A stretch of 56,168 bases of DNA from DATFLS01 sp964413425 (GTDB taxonomy: Bacteria; Fidelibacterota; JAANXI01), in the NCBI GenBank assembly GCA_964413425.1, contig CAYPST010000019.1, positions 1 through 56,168 of the forward strand, given 5' to 3'. Position numbers and translations under genes: made by a program. Below, piece after piece: positions 1-9,640 of this stretch. The notes under the pieces were generated by a model. The model searched no databases. It was given only the letters and a program-made list of their open reading frames with translations, and was not told the DNA's origin. Numbering within the stretch: position 1 is the stretch's first letter; the number at the start of each line of letters is the position of its first letter.

Positions 1-370
1 TTCTGGGACTTCGGAGCATCCCTTCGGGGCGAGGCGTTTTCTAAACAGACTCATTTCATCAGTGATAATTCCCCGACGTGTCGGGGCAGGCAGTGGTTTC
101 TCCCACCGGGCTCCCTCTCGGGATATAGTGGTCTCAAACTGAATTAATCGTAAATTCCCGGAAGCAGTTCTATTCAACTAATGATGGTAGATATTATCAG
201 GTCTGCGGGGCCTCTGCAACCCAAAATTTGCCATAATCCGACCCCTTGTCCGGATATCTGGTTCGACCATCATGCAGGTATATCTTCCTTTCTTCCCGGA
301 AGATTTCCATCTATTTTATCAGGACGGCTTCTTGCGAAATTAAGAGATAGTGGACAATTCTGCTAATCTG
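1..370. other. Intergenic leader without a convincing gene
   Basis: No reading frame here looks like a real protein. The stretch holds a short perfect hairpin at 71-86. Near its start (about 8-27) it has a segment that is the reverse complement of one at about 36476-36495, which suggests a dispersed intergenic repeat. Nothing else is recognised. Confidence 0.5.
71..86. repeat. Short GC-rich palindrome, copy 1
   Basis: CCCCGAC at 71-77 and GTCGGGG at 80-86 form a 7-bp stem with a 2-nt loop, followed by CAGG. A near-identical element, also followed by CAGG, lies at 5211-5226, and a weaker relative at 36078-36091. This looks like a dispersed palindromic repeat; there is no U-run to make it a terminator. 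Confidence 0.6.
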
Positions 371-1138
371 ATGAAAAGTTCAAGCTTTCAGGTCATTTTC
401 ACCAGCGTTGTGGCGTTATATGTTCTCTGGATGCTGGTGACATTCCGGTTGGAAGGAATGTTCCGGACGCTGTTCCGTCCCAAAGCAGTCGGGAAGAATG
501 TATTCTATAATATTGTTGTAAACCTTATTATCGGAACGGTGTTCGCCGGATGGTTACTTCGTTCACATATCAATCACGGAATCATTACCGAGCAGATTGC
601 CGGTTTTGCAAACCTGCAGCAAACGCTGGTAGCCGTTGCCATAGGATTCACACTGGGCCTCCTTCTCCATTTCCTGCAAAACCCGCCAGCAAGAACATTT
701 GTGGTTCTGCTGAACGGCTTCTTCCGGGCTCTGCCTATTGCAGTGGCGGAGATCCTGATCTGCTGGGCACTCATCGGTTCCTATGCCGAAGCCATGTTTC
801 ATCGGCTTGGTCTGCCCCTTCCTACTGTCCTTGCCGGACTTGTGGCTGCCCTGCTCTTCGGAGTGTATCATATTGCTCACAGTCCGCCCTTCAACAGCGT
901 TCGTATGATTCAACAACTTTCGCTTATCGGTCTGCTCACCAGCGCCTTCTTTTTTCTCACCAGAGATGTGTACGGCACCATCGTTTTTCACAATTTTATC
1001 GGTATGCATCTGGTATTGTGGGCGTCACGTCAACATGACATAATTGAGCAATATCAGACCACACGATGGATCCATTTGACCACGGCGATAGCATCACTGG
1101 GATTGCTTATCGTGGTTCATATGTATTGGATTACCTGA
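371..1138 (+). CDS. CPBP-family-like polytopic membrane protein
   Basis: About 255 residues, strongly hydrophobic with roughly seven to eight membrane segments. It carries the spaced polar motifs of the CPBP (CaaX protease/bacteriocin-processing) family: a glutamate within a membrane helix (VAEILICW), then FGVYHIAH fitting FxxxH, then FHNFIG with the last His/Asn pair. The canonical EExxxR motif has only one Glu, so activity is doubtful. In bacteria such proteins may act as intramembrane peptidases. An in-frame GTG at 350 would add seven residues; neither start has a good ribosome site, and I prefer the ATG at 371. Family assignment is by motif only. Confidence 0.55.
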   Translation: MKSSSFQVIFTSVVALYVLWMLVTFRLEGMFRTLFRPKAVGKNVFYNIVVNLIIGTVFAGWLLRSHINHGIITEQIAGFANLQQTLVAVAIGFTLGLLLHFLQNPPARTFVVLLNGFFRALPIAVAEILICWALIGSYAEAMFHRLGLPLPTVLAGLVAALLFGVYHIAHSPPFNSVRMIQQLSLIGLLTSAFFFLTRDVYGTIVFHNFIGMHLVLWASRQHDIIEQYQTTRWIHLTTAIASLGLLIVVHMYWIT

Positions 1139-1379
1139 ACGAACCTCCAGGCGGTGGCTGGACATTGACCGGCGCAGCCGCCATTGTTCCAGCCACCGGT
1201 CGAAGTATCTCCACCCGGCCTGAGATGGGATGCTTTCTGATACATTTCGCTTCTGGATATCACCGACCGGCCCCGCGATCCATGACGTTTGCGGCGAGCA
1301 GAGACGCGGGCCTCCCAGGAAACGGGTCGAGGTATTTGACACCCTGCCCGGTGAGTGGTAAACTACATAAGAAATCGCA
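1139..1379. other. Intergenic region, nothing recognised
   Basis: About 240 bases between the CPBP-like gene and the CapA-like gene. Frames here are open on both strands but have no protein-like composition or ribosome site that I trust. Confidence 0.4.
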
Positions 1380-2564
1380 GTGATGAACCATCAATCAATG
1401 GTTGTGTTTTTTGCAGAAAGCATCCCTGGTCGAGCCCGAAACGTTATGCTTATGAGCAATGTGATTACCATTTTTCTGTGCGGCGACGTCATGACCGGAA
1501 GAGGAATCGACCAGGTGCTTCCCTTTTCCAACGATCCCCGGATTTATGAGCCCTATCTCAAAAACGCCCGCAAGTATGTGATGATTGCCGAGCAAAAGAA
1601 CGGTCCCTTGCCGGATTCTATCGGTTTCGAGTATGTTTGGGGAGACGCCCTCCGGATCTTTGGCCAGGTGGAACCGGATCTGAAAATAATCAATCTGGAG
1701 ACAGCGATTACCACCAGTGATGAGCACTGGAGGGGAAAGCGTATCCATTATCGAATGCACCCAAAAAATATCCCCCTCCTCACCAGTGCCGGAATCGATT
1801 TCTGCTCCCTGGCCAACAATCATGTCCTGGATTGGGGATACGCCGGACTCCATGAAACCCTGCAAGTTCTGGATGAAGCGGGCATTCGCCACGCGGGAGC
1901 CGGTGAAAATCTGGCAGAAGCTCAGCGTCCGGCCACCTTTACCGGGGATGGAAATACAACCTTCCATATATTTTCCTATGGCACACGCCATAGCGGTATC
2001 TCATCAAACTGGGCTGCCGGCCCGGATCAACCGGGTGTAAACCTGTTGCCGAATTTTTCCAAAGATGAGGTAGATTCCGTTCAGGAAAATATTCAACACC
2101 ATTCGGATCTGGATGATATTGTGATAGTGTCCGTTCACTGGGGCGGCAACTGGGGTTACGAAATACCGAAAGAGCACCGGAGGTTTGCGCATCAGTTAAT
2201 AGATGAGATGGGGGTGGATATTGTCCACGGCCATTCTTCTCATCATCCCAAAGGAATTGAGGTGTATAAAAACAAACTCATCCTGTATGGCTGCGGAGAC
2301 TTCATCAATGACTACGAAGGTATTGGCGGATATGAACAATACCGGGACGATCTGGGATTGATGTACTTCCCGGAGATCGATCCCGCCTCCGGAAAGTTAG
2401 TTCGCTTGCAATTGATCCCGACTCGTATGGAGAAATTCCGGGTACTGCAAGCTTCTGAGGAAGATGCTGTCTGGCTGAAGGATATGTTCAACCGGGAAGG
2501 GAAACAGCTGGGGACTGGTGCTGAATTAACCGAGGACAACAAGTTAATGCTCCGGTGGGAGTAG
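1380..2564 (+). CDS. CapA/PgsA-type metallophosphoesterase
   Basis: A 394-residue protein of the CapA family (calcineurin-like phosphoesterase fold, named after capsule poly-gamma-glutamate synthesis genes). Visible signatures are GDVMTGRG at about residues 35-42, the NLETAIT motif, LANNHVLDWG, a central VHWGGNWGY, HGHSSHHPKG and the closing YGCGDF. These Asp/Asn/His residues match the di-metal centre of the fold. No signal peptide is clear. The reading frame opens at GTG 1380 (ATG at 1383), but ATG at 1446 or 1452 would put the family core near the N-terminus and is an equally good start. It stands alone with no capsule genes, so its substrate is unknown. It ends in TAG, followed two codons later by TGA. 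Confidence 0.8.
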   Translation: MMNHQSMVVFFAESIPGRARNVMLMSNVITIFLCGDVMTGRGIDQVLPFSNDPRIYEPYLKNARKYVMIAEQKNGPLPDSIGFEYVWGDALRIFGQVEPDLKIINLETAITTSDEHWRGKRIHYRMHPKNIPLLTSAGIDFCSLANNHVLDWGYAGLHETLQVLDEAGIRHAGAGENLAEAQRPATFTGDGNTTFHIFSYGTRHSGISSNWAAGPDQPGVNLLPNFSKDEVDSVQENIQHHSDLDDIVIVSVHWGGNWGYEIPKEHRRFAHQLIDEMGVDIVHGHSSHHPKGIEVYKNKLILYGCGDFINDYEGIGGYEQYRDDLGLMYFPEIDPASGKLVRLQLIPTRMEKFRVLQASEEDAVWLKDMFNREGKQLGTGAELTEDNKLMLRWE

Positions 2565-2783
2565 TCATCATGAAAGACGGGCGCTGAGTGCCCGAGCCTT
2601 CCTGTCGGACCCGTGAAACACTCACCGGTTTCAGTGAAAGCAACAATCGTGTATCATTCCATAGATGGATCGCGTGCAGAGCTGCTGCCCGGCTGTGAGG
2701 ATTGTGACAGCCGAAAGAAATGAAGGCATGTCGTCTTTGTGAGACAGCATGCCCTCCGAATCGTCACGCAATGGAGATGGTAT

Positions 2784-3338
2784 TTATTCTGCCGGCACCT
2801 CTTCTTCGACTTCTGCCAGCGTTTCGATGATGGCTGGCATGAAATACGGCAGATCATCCGGTGTACGGGAGGTAATCAAGTTCCCATCGACCACCACCGG
2901 TTCGTCAACATACTCCGCGCCGGCATTCACGAGATCATCTTTGATGGCATAGAAACAGGTGGCTGTTTTGCCGTTCATGATTCCGGCGGAAATCGGCACC
3001 CATCCGGCGTGGCAGATGGCAGCGACCATTCCGCCTCGCTCATTGATACCCCGAACCAGATCCAGCACAGCCTTGGAGCGGCGCAGTTTATCCGGTGCAT
3101 AACCACCAGGAATCACAATGCCATCAAGGTCTTCCGGGATCACATCTTCTGCAGCCTCCTCCGTGGTCACCGGATAACCATGTTTGGAATCATAGGTTTT
3201 CTTCGCCTCCGGACCTACCAGGATGACGTCAGCTCCCGCTTCCTGCAGCCGATAATATGGATACCAGAGCTCCTGATCTTCGTAGAGATCTGCTGCCAGA
3301 ATTGCCACTCTTTTACCCTGGAGAGTAGTTTCAGACAT
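2784..3338 (-). CDS. PfpI/DJ-1 family protein (class I glutamine amidotransferase-like)
   Basis: 184 residues with the complete PfpI fold. The nucleophile elbow AICHAGW places Cys109 and His110 in the family positions, with a Glu near residue 20 (LYEDQE) as the likely partner, and PGGYAPDKLRR before the elbow. Members act as general stress proteins, deglycases or peptidases; the exact activity cannot be read here. The start is supported by a strong AGGAGG-type site just upstream. Convergent with the CapA-like gene, 220 bases apart. Confidence 0.88.
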   Translation of the reverse strand: MSETTLQGKRVAILAADLYEDQELWYPYYRLQEAGADVILVGPEAKKTYDSKHGYPVTTEEAAEDVIPEDLDGIVIPGGYAPDKLRRSKAVLDLVRGINERGGMVAAICHAGWVPISAGIMNGKTATCFYAIKDDLVNAGAEYVDEPVVVDGNLITSRTPDDLPYFMPAIIETLAEVEEEVPAE

Positions 3339-3468
3339 CGTTTCCTCCTCCTTGTTTCTGCCTGTTGATGTTCATCTTTTATTTCCTGGTTTCATGTTAA
3401 GAATCAGATGAATACCGATCAACAGGCTGCATGGCCTCCGGCGTTCATGTCCGCTGACTTCCCCCTGA

Positions 3469-4800
3469 TTATCTTCTGGGATCCGTGCCGTTAAGATATT
3501 CTTCAATATTCGTATAACCGTCATCGTCCTGGTCCTGACGGCTATCTCCGGGATCTCGGGCATCGAGGTTATGTTTCCGCTCCCATTCGTCCGGCATGCC
3601 GTCTGCATCGGAATCCATGGGTGGTTCTTGAGTGCGATAATCGGGCCAGCTGCCCACTTCTCTCTGAGAATCGATGATTTCACCGGTTCCGGTCTGCACA
3701 TGTCGAACGACCCGTACATCAACGGGATCCCGCTGCGGTAATGTTGCCCCGGCCTCAGCCAGGACCTGCCGATACGCTGTTCCGGCCGGGTCGGTGTGCA
3801 CAGGTGCGGCCGTCAAAGGAACAGGAAGGCGCACGTCAGCTTCTGTCAGGTCACCTGGTATCCAGATCAACTGCCAGTTGTCCCGGGCCTTGCCGGGATA
3901 TCCTTCTAGGTAATTATCGTCTACAAACAGGCTGGTGGCCGAACCCCCGATGGAAAAAGCATAGGCTTCCCGCTCCTCTTCGGTGGACGGCCCTGGTTTC
4001 AGGTAATTCGCCACGTAATTGACAGTGGCCTTGTCCTCCGCACTGTATCCGGCCCGGGTCCCCCAATCGTAAATAACATTATTCCGGAAATACAGGAAGC
4101 AGCCCCGATTCATATCGCCATAGGTCCCGGGCCTGGGATTCCGGCTCTTATGGTGCGCGTACAGGTTGTGATGAAAGGTCAGGTTGCCGTCCACGCGGAG
4201 CAGAGATCCATAGCCGTGCTCCCCCTTGCTGTGAACTGAGTTATTCAGACTCTCCGAGATGATGCACCACTGGACGGTTATGCTGTCCGTGCCTTCCCCG
4301 GTCACAGAGAGGGTCTCGTCGGTTCCCCAGCTGGCTGAACAGTGGTCTATGATAACGTGCCGGGATTGATACACCGAGAGCGCATCCAGTTCCCGGCCCT
4401 CCACATCGCCGGGACGGAACCGCATATACCGAATTATCACATCATGGGTATTCCGAACCGTGGTTCCATAATTTTTAATACAGATGCCATCTCCGGGGGC
4501 TGTCTGCCCCGCAATCGTGAGATACGGCTCGGTTATCACCAGTGGTGATTCCAGCTCGATAACACCGGAAACCCGGAAAACAACAATCCGGGGTCCGGGG
4601 CTCTCAACGGCTGACCGCAGGCTTCCCGGTCCATCATCGTTCAGATTGGTAACGAACAGGACCTGTCCGCCGCGTCCTCCCTTCGACCAGGCGCCGAATC
4701 CCTCCGCCGTCGGGAATGCCTTTGTTTGGGCTGGCAACGGACTCATCCAGAAAAATAAAACCGAGACAAGCACTACCATAGAGTGTACGATTTTTTGCAT
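3469..4800 (-). CDS. Secreted pectate lyase (PL1-like) with C-terminal calcium-binding repeat
   Basis: About 443 residues from the preferred ATG at 4800, which follows AGAGGA and opens a clear signal peptide ending LPAQ. The N-terminus has FPTAEGFGAWSKGGRGG and then GSLRSAVE, ITIAGQTAPGDGI-like and DHCSASWGTDE motifs of the right-handed beta-helix pectate lyase family, cleaving de-esterified homogalacturonan by beta-elimination. The C-terminus has DSDADGMPDEWE and DQDDDGYTNIEEYLNG, Asp-rich repeats that bind calcium. The open frame extends to 4965, but that extra stretch looks non-coding. A paralogue with the same layout is at 30408-31745. Confidence 0.87.
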   Translation of the reverse strand: MQKIVHSMVVLVSVLFFWMSPLPAQTKAFPTAEGFGAWSKGGRGGQVLFVTNLNDDGPGSLRSAVESPGPRIVVFRVSGVIELESPLVITEPYLTIAGQTAPGDGICIKNYGTTVRNTHDVIIRYMRFRPGDVEGRELDALSVYQSRHVIIDHCSASWGTDETLSVTGEGTDSITVQWCIISESLNNSVHSKGEHGYGSLLRVDGNLTFHHNLYAHHKSRNPRPGTYGDMNRGCFLYFRNNVIYDWGTRAGYSAEDKATVNYVANYLKPGPSTEEEREAYAFSIGGSATSLFVDDNYLEGYPGKARDNWQLIWIPGDLTEADVRLPVPLTAAPVHTDPAGTAYRQVLAEAGATLPQRDPVDVRVVRHVQTGTGEIIDSQREVGSWPDYRTQEPPMDSDADGMPDEWERKHNLDARDPGDSRQDQDDDGYTNIEEYLNGTDPRR

Positions 4801-5265
4801 CCTCACATGTTTGTCCTCTAAAATCATCTTAGCTGATTTACAACCTTTCCTTACAATTCTATATAAGAAGCTACCAATATGGCTTTCCTGTATATGACTA
4901 TTAACAGAGTAAAACATTCCGGTCCGCTGGAGCAGGGGAGGTGACAGGTTTTTTTGCCGGAGCATCCGGTTCCTCCGGGGCTAATACCCATCCTACCATA
5001 TCGGCATCCGAGACAATACGGCTGCCCACCGTCTATCGCCTTTTGCCAACTGCCAATTGCCCACTGGCAACTGATCCCCCCTCCCGAACGAGATATCATG
5101 TCGCTCTACAGTTTCCGCCCCCAACTTTACGTATCCAAGGGGGATAGGGCGGGGCACTCTTTCCTCTTTTCTCTCTTTCCTCTCGTTTCTGTCCTGCAAT
5201 CCGCGGTCATCCCCGACGTATCGGGGCAGGCTTGTTTTTTCTGTGTTCATCCGTGTGCTATTTTG
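4801..5265. other. Intergenic region with dispersed repeat fragments
   Basis: No convincing gene. It holds a segment built from alternating GCC-type words (about 5036-5072, including gccttttgccaactgcc), the palindrome at 5211-5226 and a ctgtgttcatccgtgtgct element at about 5241-5259. The last two recur elsewhere in the window. Confidence 0.5.
5211..5226. repeat. Short GC-rich palindrome, copy 2
   Basis: CCCCGA at 5211-5216 pairs with TCGGGG at 5221-5226 around a 4-nt loop and is followed by CAGG, as in the copy at 71-86. The conserved flank points to a dispersed repeat family rather than chance. Confidence 0.55.
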
Positions 5266-6084
5266 TCAATTTCCTCCCAATGGCCGGACCCAGATATTCC
5301 GAAACCGCACCGGATTGTGGTGCGCCAACAACTCCAGCGGACCTTTTTCTACGCGGGTTCTGTAATACGGCAATATCCGATGCCCCGTTTCCCCGTAGAT
5401 CTTCTGGTTGTGATGCACCAGCACGCCATTATGCAGCACCGTCACCCTGGCCGGTTCGATGAGTTTCCCGAATTTGTAAACAGGCGCGGAAAAAATGATG
5501 TCGTAGGACTGCCATGCCCCCGGTTCCCGGCAGGCATTCGCCAGCGGCGGCGTCTGAGCATACACTGAAGCCGCCTGCCCGTCCGGATACAACTTCTCCG
5601 TATAGGAATCGAAGATCTGGATCTCAAATAATCCCATGAGATTCACCCCGTTATTCCCCCGGTTGAATTTATCCCCCTGGGGAGGATCCGGTGTTTGCCA
5701 CTCCAGGTGCAGCTGCATATCACCGAATGCCTGTCTGGTCCGCAGAACACCTTCCGTGGCAATCAGCTCGCCGTTCTCGATTTGCCACTCGGAAGGCTCC
5801 CAGCGGGATAAATCGGTGCCGTCAAAGAGCACAATAGCATCGGAAGGTGCCGTCCACGCCTGCTCCTGCCTGCCAGGCTGGCCCGGAGTGATTTTTTCCG
5901 GAGCCGGACGATCCGGATCATGCACGTGATATCCGCTCCAGGGCTGGATGGGCGTATCCTTGTACCCCGGAATTCCCGAGCCGTCATCCGCATAGATGAG
6001 TTTATGTTCCTGGGCAACTGAAATCTGTGAAATACTGAATAGTCCTATCATCAAAATGAGAAGATAGTTCAGTGTCCACTTCAT
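5266..6084 (-). CDS. Secreted DUF1080 (3-keto-disaccharide hydrolase-like) protein
   Basis: 272 residues with a signal peptide ending about residue 24 (ISVAQ). The DUF1080 core runs from about residue 80, with IVLFDGTDLSRWE, WQIENGELIATEG, FGDMQLHLEWQTP, RGNNGVNLMGLFEIQI and a closing FRNIWVRPL. The fold is a concanavalin-like sandwich; some members hydrolyse 3-keto-glycosides made by Gfo/Idh-type oxidoreductases. The site AGGAGG lies 8 bases before ATG 6084. It lies with a Tat-exported FucI-like gene and a Tat-exported Gfo/Idh/MocA gene on the same strand, which fits a periplasmic sugar-oxidation route. That pathway role is inference. Confidence 0.82.
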   Translation of the reverse strand: MKWTLNYLLILMIGLFSISQISVAQEHKLIYADDGSGIPGYKDTPIQPWSGYHVHDPDRPAPEKITPGQPGRQEQAWTAPSDAIVLFDGTDLSRWEPSEWQIENGELIATEGVLRTRQAFGDMQLHLEWQTPDPPQGDKFNRGNNGVNLMGLFEIQIFDSYTEKLYPDGQAASVYAQTPPLANACREPGAWQSYDIIFSAPVYKFGKLIEPARVTVLHNGVLVHHNQKIYGETGHRILPYYRTRVEKGPLELLAHHNPVRFRNIWVRPLGGN

Positions 6085-6272
6085 TTTTGAACCTCCTGTG
6101 AATGAAACTGCAGGACTGAGTCAAGCCGGCTGCGTTTCTGTATATGATGGTGCTGTACAAGCCAACCTCTCTGTTTCCCAACGACAACCAATGCACGAAC
6201 TTGTGTATGTTGAACAAACATATCAATCATTTCCGGAAAACTTATCCCGGTGAACATATTCCCCGACCCAGA

Positions 6273-7829
6273 TCAGGTGATCTCCATGACCTCAAAATTC
6301 ATGATCTCTCCTGCTGCTTTCAATTCTCCGGTGATATCACTGTATACCATAGCCAGATGATGCCCGGTGATTTTCTGTTTCTCGAAGAAGTCCGCAGCAT
6401 TGGGCACCTTGATATGAACGCCCATGCTGCATCCCACTTTATTGACACCGAATCCTTCGATGATGATCCCTGCGGATATCAGCAGTTTGGCAGCCGTCGG
6501 ATCAAACCGGGCCAGGGTGACAGTCTGTCCCGCGTCCAGTGAAAAATCGTAGCGTACGGTCGTCCCCCATCCGCCGGAGGTGAAGCTGCGCAATTCGTAT
6601 TCCAGGTCCGGGGTCTGAAAACCTCGCATTTTCAGGCCAGGAACATCATGGTGAATTCGTACGATATCTTTTTCCCGATCAAAAGTGGGGTTGCCCATAT
6701 ACGCTGATTTCTTCGAGACATACATCGCTATCATCATAGCCAGCAGCGCATTGGTGTCGCCTTCACAGCCGGAGGGAACGCCGGCGTCCTTCAGGAGACT
6801 ATGGGTGAGGCAGGGGACAAAATTTTTGCGGGCCGGGATCCGGGAGCCGCACAATTCAAAGCATCGAATGGTGAAGGCGCTGCAACCATATTTCTCCATG
6901 AGCCGGCGGACTGTCCGGTAGAAGGTCACATCGTTTCGAATGTAGTTCTGATCCATATGCACATTTCTGGCATTATTGACCAGACTCCGTGTAAGGTTTT
7001 CAATCGCTGATTTTTCCCGGGAATCACCACTGATCCGGGGCATTTCATTGAAAAACTCTTCGTAAGACACGACCGTGGAGTCCATTCCAAATCTGGTCTT
7101 CATAGACTCCAGACTGCACACGCTGTACACCCCATACGGCAATTGGTCGGCGCGATCGCTCACCACCAGCAGACGGGTGTGCTGCACGGCTTTCCGCACC
7201 TGGAGCAGCCGAACCAGCTGATTGAGCTCTTCCCAATCATACGGCGCATATCCTTCCAGTCCCAGACTGCGCATATAGGCTGCGATATCCACATTGGTAA
7301 TCCCTTCCCCCAGCATCATCACCGGCTTTTTATATTTTTCGATGCCCGGTACCCGGTAGGTGATGAGAAAAACATCGGTCTGATCAAGATCCGCTTCCAG
7401 TTTTTTCCAGTCTGCATCCGAAATCACATCCCCCTCGTGAAACGTGATGAATGCCGGATCCAGCATGTGTCCTTCGTCAGTCAGATTCTCTTCGATGGAG
7501 CGCACAAACCGGTCACAACTCTGTTTCGCGTCCTCCAGCTCCGCCTCTCTTGTCAGCGCGTCTAACGGCCGGCCGTGATCCCAGGCCGCCCGTTCACCGA
7601 TATCCTCGGGTTCTCCTGCTTCTCCCCAGCGACAGGGGCCTTCGTACGCTTCGAGATGCACCCGGCTGGAGCATATCGGTTTAATATTGACTTTCACATC
7701 GATAGGCCGGTTGCCTCCACCCGCCTGGGAAATCCCGGGCGGAGCAGCTCCGGAGGTTCCGAAGGCGGGAGACATCGAGAGAGAAAGCGCTGCCAATCCG
7801 GAGGCTTTTAAAAAGTCGCGTCGTTGCAT
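6273..7829 (-). CDS. Tat-exported L-fucose/L-arabinose isomerase-fold protein
   Basis: 518 residues from ATG 7829, which has AAGGAG six bases upstream. The N-terminus MQRRDFLKASGLAALS is a twin-arginine signal. The rest resembles the FucI/AraI-like superfamily: a Rossmann-like N-terminal half, then RCFELCGSRIP, GCEGDTNALLAMM and a C-terminal GHHLAMVYSD, giving the Glu, Asp and His that bind the catalytic metal in FucI. Known sugar isomerases of this fold are cytoplasmic, so a Tat signal is unusual and implies a folded, metal-loaded enzyme acting in the periplasm. Substrate unknown. It sits between DUF1080 and Gfo/Idh/MocA genes on the same strand. Confidence 0.75.
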   Translation of the reverse strand: MQRRDFLKASGLAALSLSMSPAFGTSGAAPPGISQAGGGNRPIDVKVNIKPICSSRVHLEAYEGPCRWGEAGEPEDIGERAAWDHGRPLDALTREAELEDAKQSCDRFVRSIEENLTDEGHMLDPAFITFHEGDVISDADWKKLEADLDQTDVFLITYRVPGIEKYKKPVMMLGEGITNVDIAAYMRSLGLEGYAPYDWEELNQLVRLLQVRKAVQHTRLLVVSDRADQLPYGVYSVCSLESMKTRFGMDSTVVSYEEFFNEMPRISGDSREKSAIENLTRSLVNNARNVHMDQNYIRNDVTFYRTVRRLMEKYGCSAFTIRCFELCGSRIPARKNFVPCLTHSLLKDAGVPSGCEGDTNALLAMMIAMYVSKKSAYMGNPTFDREKDIVRIHHDVPGLKMRGFQTPDLEYELRSFTSGGWGTTVRYDFSLDAGQTVTLARFDPTAAKLLISAGIIIEGFGVNKVGCSMGVHIKVPNAADFFEKQKITGHHLAMVYSDITGELKAAGEIMNFEVMEIT

Positions 7830-8020
7830 AGTTGTCTCCTTCACATGCTTATTCTGAAGATTTCATAAAAAGTAACGCACATCCGCCTCTGGCGGAGAGA
7901 CCGAAAAACCGGATTACCGTAAATAAAACATGATGACAGAGAAATCAATAAAAGAGACTATCACCATGGGAATATCCGGTTTTTAGATCTTTCAGCAATC
8001 CATAGTCAGATTTGGCGGAA

Positions 8021-9424
8021 CTATGCAAACGATTCAGGCACCACGAACGGATAGCGGTAATCTCGCTTCAGATAGCCATTCGCCTGGTCATCGTTCACGA
8101 ACCGTTCCGTGTAGGGATCGAATTCCAGGTTCCGTCCCACCCGGCAGGAAATGTTGGCAAGATGGCACAGCGAAGAGCTGATGTGCCCGGTTAAGATATC
8201 CGCATTCAGCTGGGAAGGATCTCCGGCTCGCACCGCTTCGATGAAATTGATCCGGTGCATCAACCGAGAGGATGCCACCTCCGCTCCTTCCTCGAATCCC
8301 GCCGGTCCGCCGATAGCCGTAACGCCTTTCTTCACCACCGGTTTTCCGCTGGGACCCGGTTCGTTGTTCCGTCCCAGATAGGTGCTGTATCCCTGCTGAT
8401 CCAGATGCATCCAGCCTTCGGTGCCGTAGTACAGATTTCCGATGCGGATGTCGTCGTCACCGTTGGTATACAATCCCCGCACTTCAAACTGCAGGATTTT
8501 TCCATCATCCCATTTGAAGGTGGCATGCTGGGTGTTCGGAGTCTGCTGATCCGAATCAAAGGCATAGTACCCGCCATCGGAATAAATTTTGGCAGGCAGC
8601 GATTTTTTATCCAACCCCCACCGGGCCAGGTCCATTTCGTGGACCCCCTGATTCCCGATATCGCCGTTTCCGAAATCCCAGAACCAGTGCCAGTTATAGT
8701 GTACATAGTTTGGGTTAAACGGCTGCAGCGGAGCCGGGCCCAGCCAGAGATCGTAATGGAGACCTTCCGGCGCCCTGGTATCCACTTGCTTGCCGATACT
8801 TTCCCGGGGTTTATAACACAGCCCCTTCGCCATATACACATCGCCAATTACCCCTTTGTGCAGCAATTTCATGGCTTCCACGATATGGGGATAGGTGCGG
8901 TACTGGGTGCCGGCCGCCACAACCCGCTGATACCGGCGTGCCGCTTCCACTGCCCGTCGACCCTCCCAGACGTTATGGGAAATCGGCTTTTCCACGTACA
9001 CATCCTTCCCGGCCTGACATCCCCAGACAGTCATCAGGGAATGCCAGTGATTGGGTGTGGCAACGGAAATGGCGTCGATGTCCGGGTCGTCCAGGACCGT
9101 CCGGATATCCGGTTCGAACTGCACGGACTGTCCGGTGAGATCCTCCGCCCACTTGCCTTTTTCTTTGTACAGGCGTTCATCCACCTCACAGATGGTTTTG
9201 ACCCGGACTCCGTTAATCATGCTGAAATGGGTAAAATGGCTGGATCCCTGTCCGTGAATTCCGGCCACGGCCATGGTGATCTGGTCATTGGCTCCCAATA
9301 CCGTTCCGGCAGAAACGATTGCCGGACCTGCGAAGAATGCCCCGGAGACTGCCAGCCCCGAACCTGTTTTCATACATCGTGATAGAAATTCACGCCGTGA
9401 AATGCCATAAGATACTGTGGACAT
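8021..9424 (-). CDS. Tat-exported Gfo/Idh/MocA family oxidoreductase
   Basis: 467 residues. A twin-arginine motif (ISRREFLSRC) is followed by a hydrophobic segment. The Rossmann domain starts at about residue 48 (MAVAGIHGQG), has ISVATPNHWHS and then the family signature YVEKPISHNVWEG with the catalytic-site Lys. The C-terminal half is the GFO_IDH_MocA alpha/beta domain. Such enzymes oxidise or isomerise sugars with a tightly bound NAD(P), which is consistent with Tat export of a cofactor-loaded protein. AAAGGAGTG precedes the ATG. With the neighbouring DUF1080 and FucI-like genes it could form a periplasmic 3-keto-sugar module. Confidence 0.88.
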   Translation of the reverse strand: MSTVSYGISRREFLSRCMKTGSGLAVSGAFFAGPAIVSAGTVLGANDQITMAVAGIHGQGSSHFTHFSMINGVRVKTICEVDERLYKEKGKWAEDLTGQSVQFEPDIRTVLDDPDIDAISVATPNHWHSLMTVWGCQAGKDVYVEKPISHNVWEGRRAVEAARRYQRVVAAGTQYRTYPHIVEAMKLLHKGVIGDVYMAKGLCYKPRESIGKQVDTRAPEGLHYDLWLGPAPLQPFNPNYVHYNWHWFWDFGNGDIGNQGVHEMDLARWGLDKKSLPAKIYSDGGYYAFDSDQQTPNTQHATFKWDDGKILQFEVRGLYTNGDDDIRIGNLYYGTEGWMHLDQQGYSTYLGRNNEPGPSGKPVVKKGVTAIGGPAGFEEGAEVASSRLMHRINFIEAVRAGDPSQLNADILTGHISSSLCHLANISCRVGRNLEFDPYTERFVNDDQANGYLKRDYRYPFVVPESFA

Positions 9425-9640
9425 AGCGTCACTCCTTTCTGGACGGACTCAGAACATCATTAAATTTCTGGCACTGCCCTTCATTCGTAATTAGTAAACA
9501 TCTGTTGTATGATAATGAGGGTTCTTTTCTACTGCTCTACATGAAATCGCGCTTCCGGTACGATCTACACTCGCCGGATGAAACACCGGCACACTCTTCA
9601 ACTTCCGAATTGTGATACATGGAAATCATTCAGTTCATTT

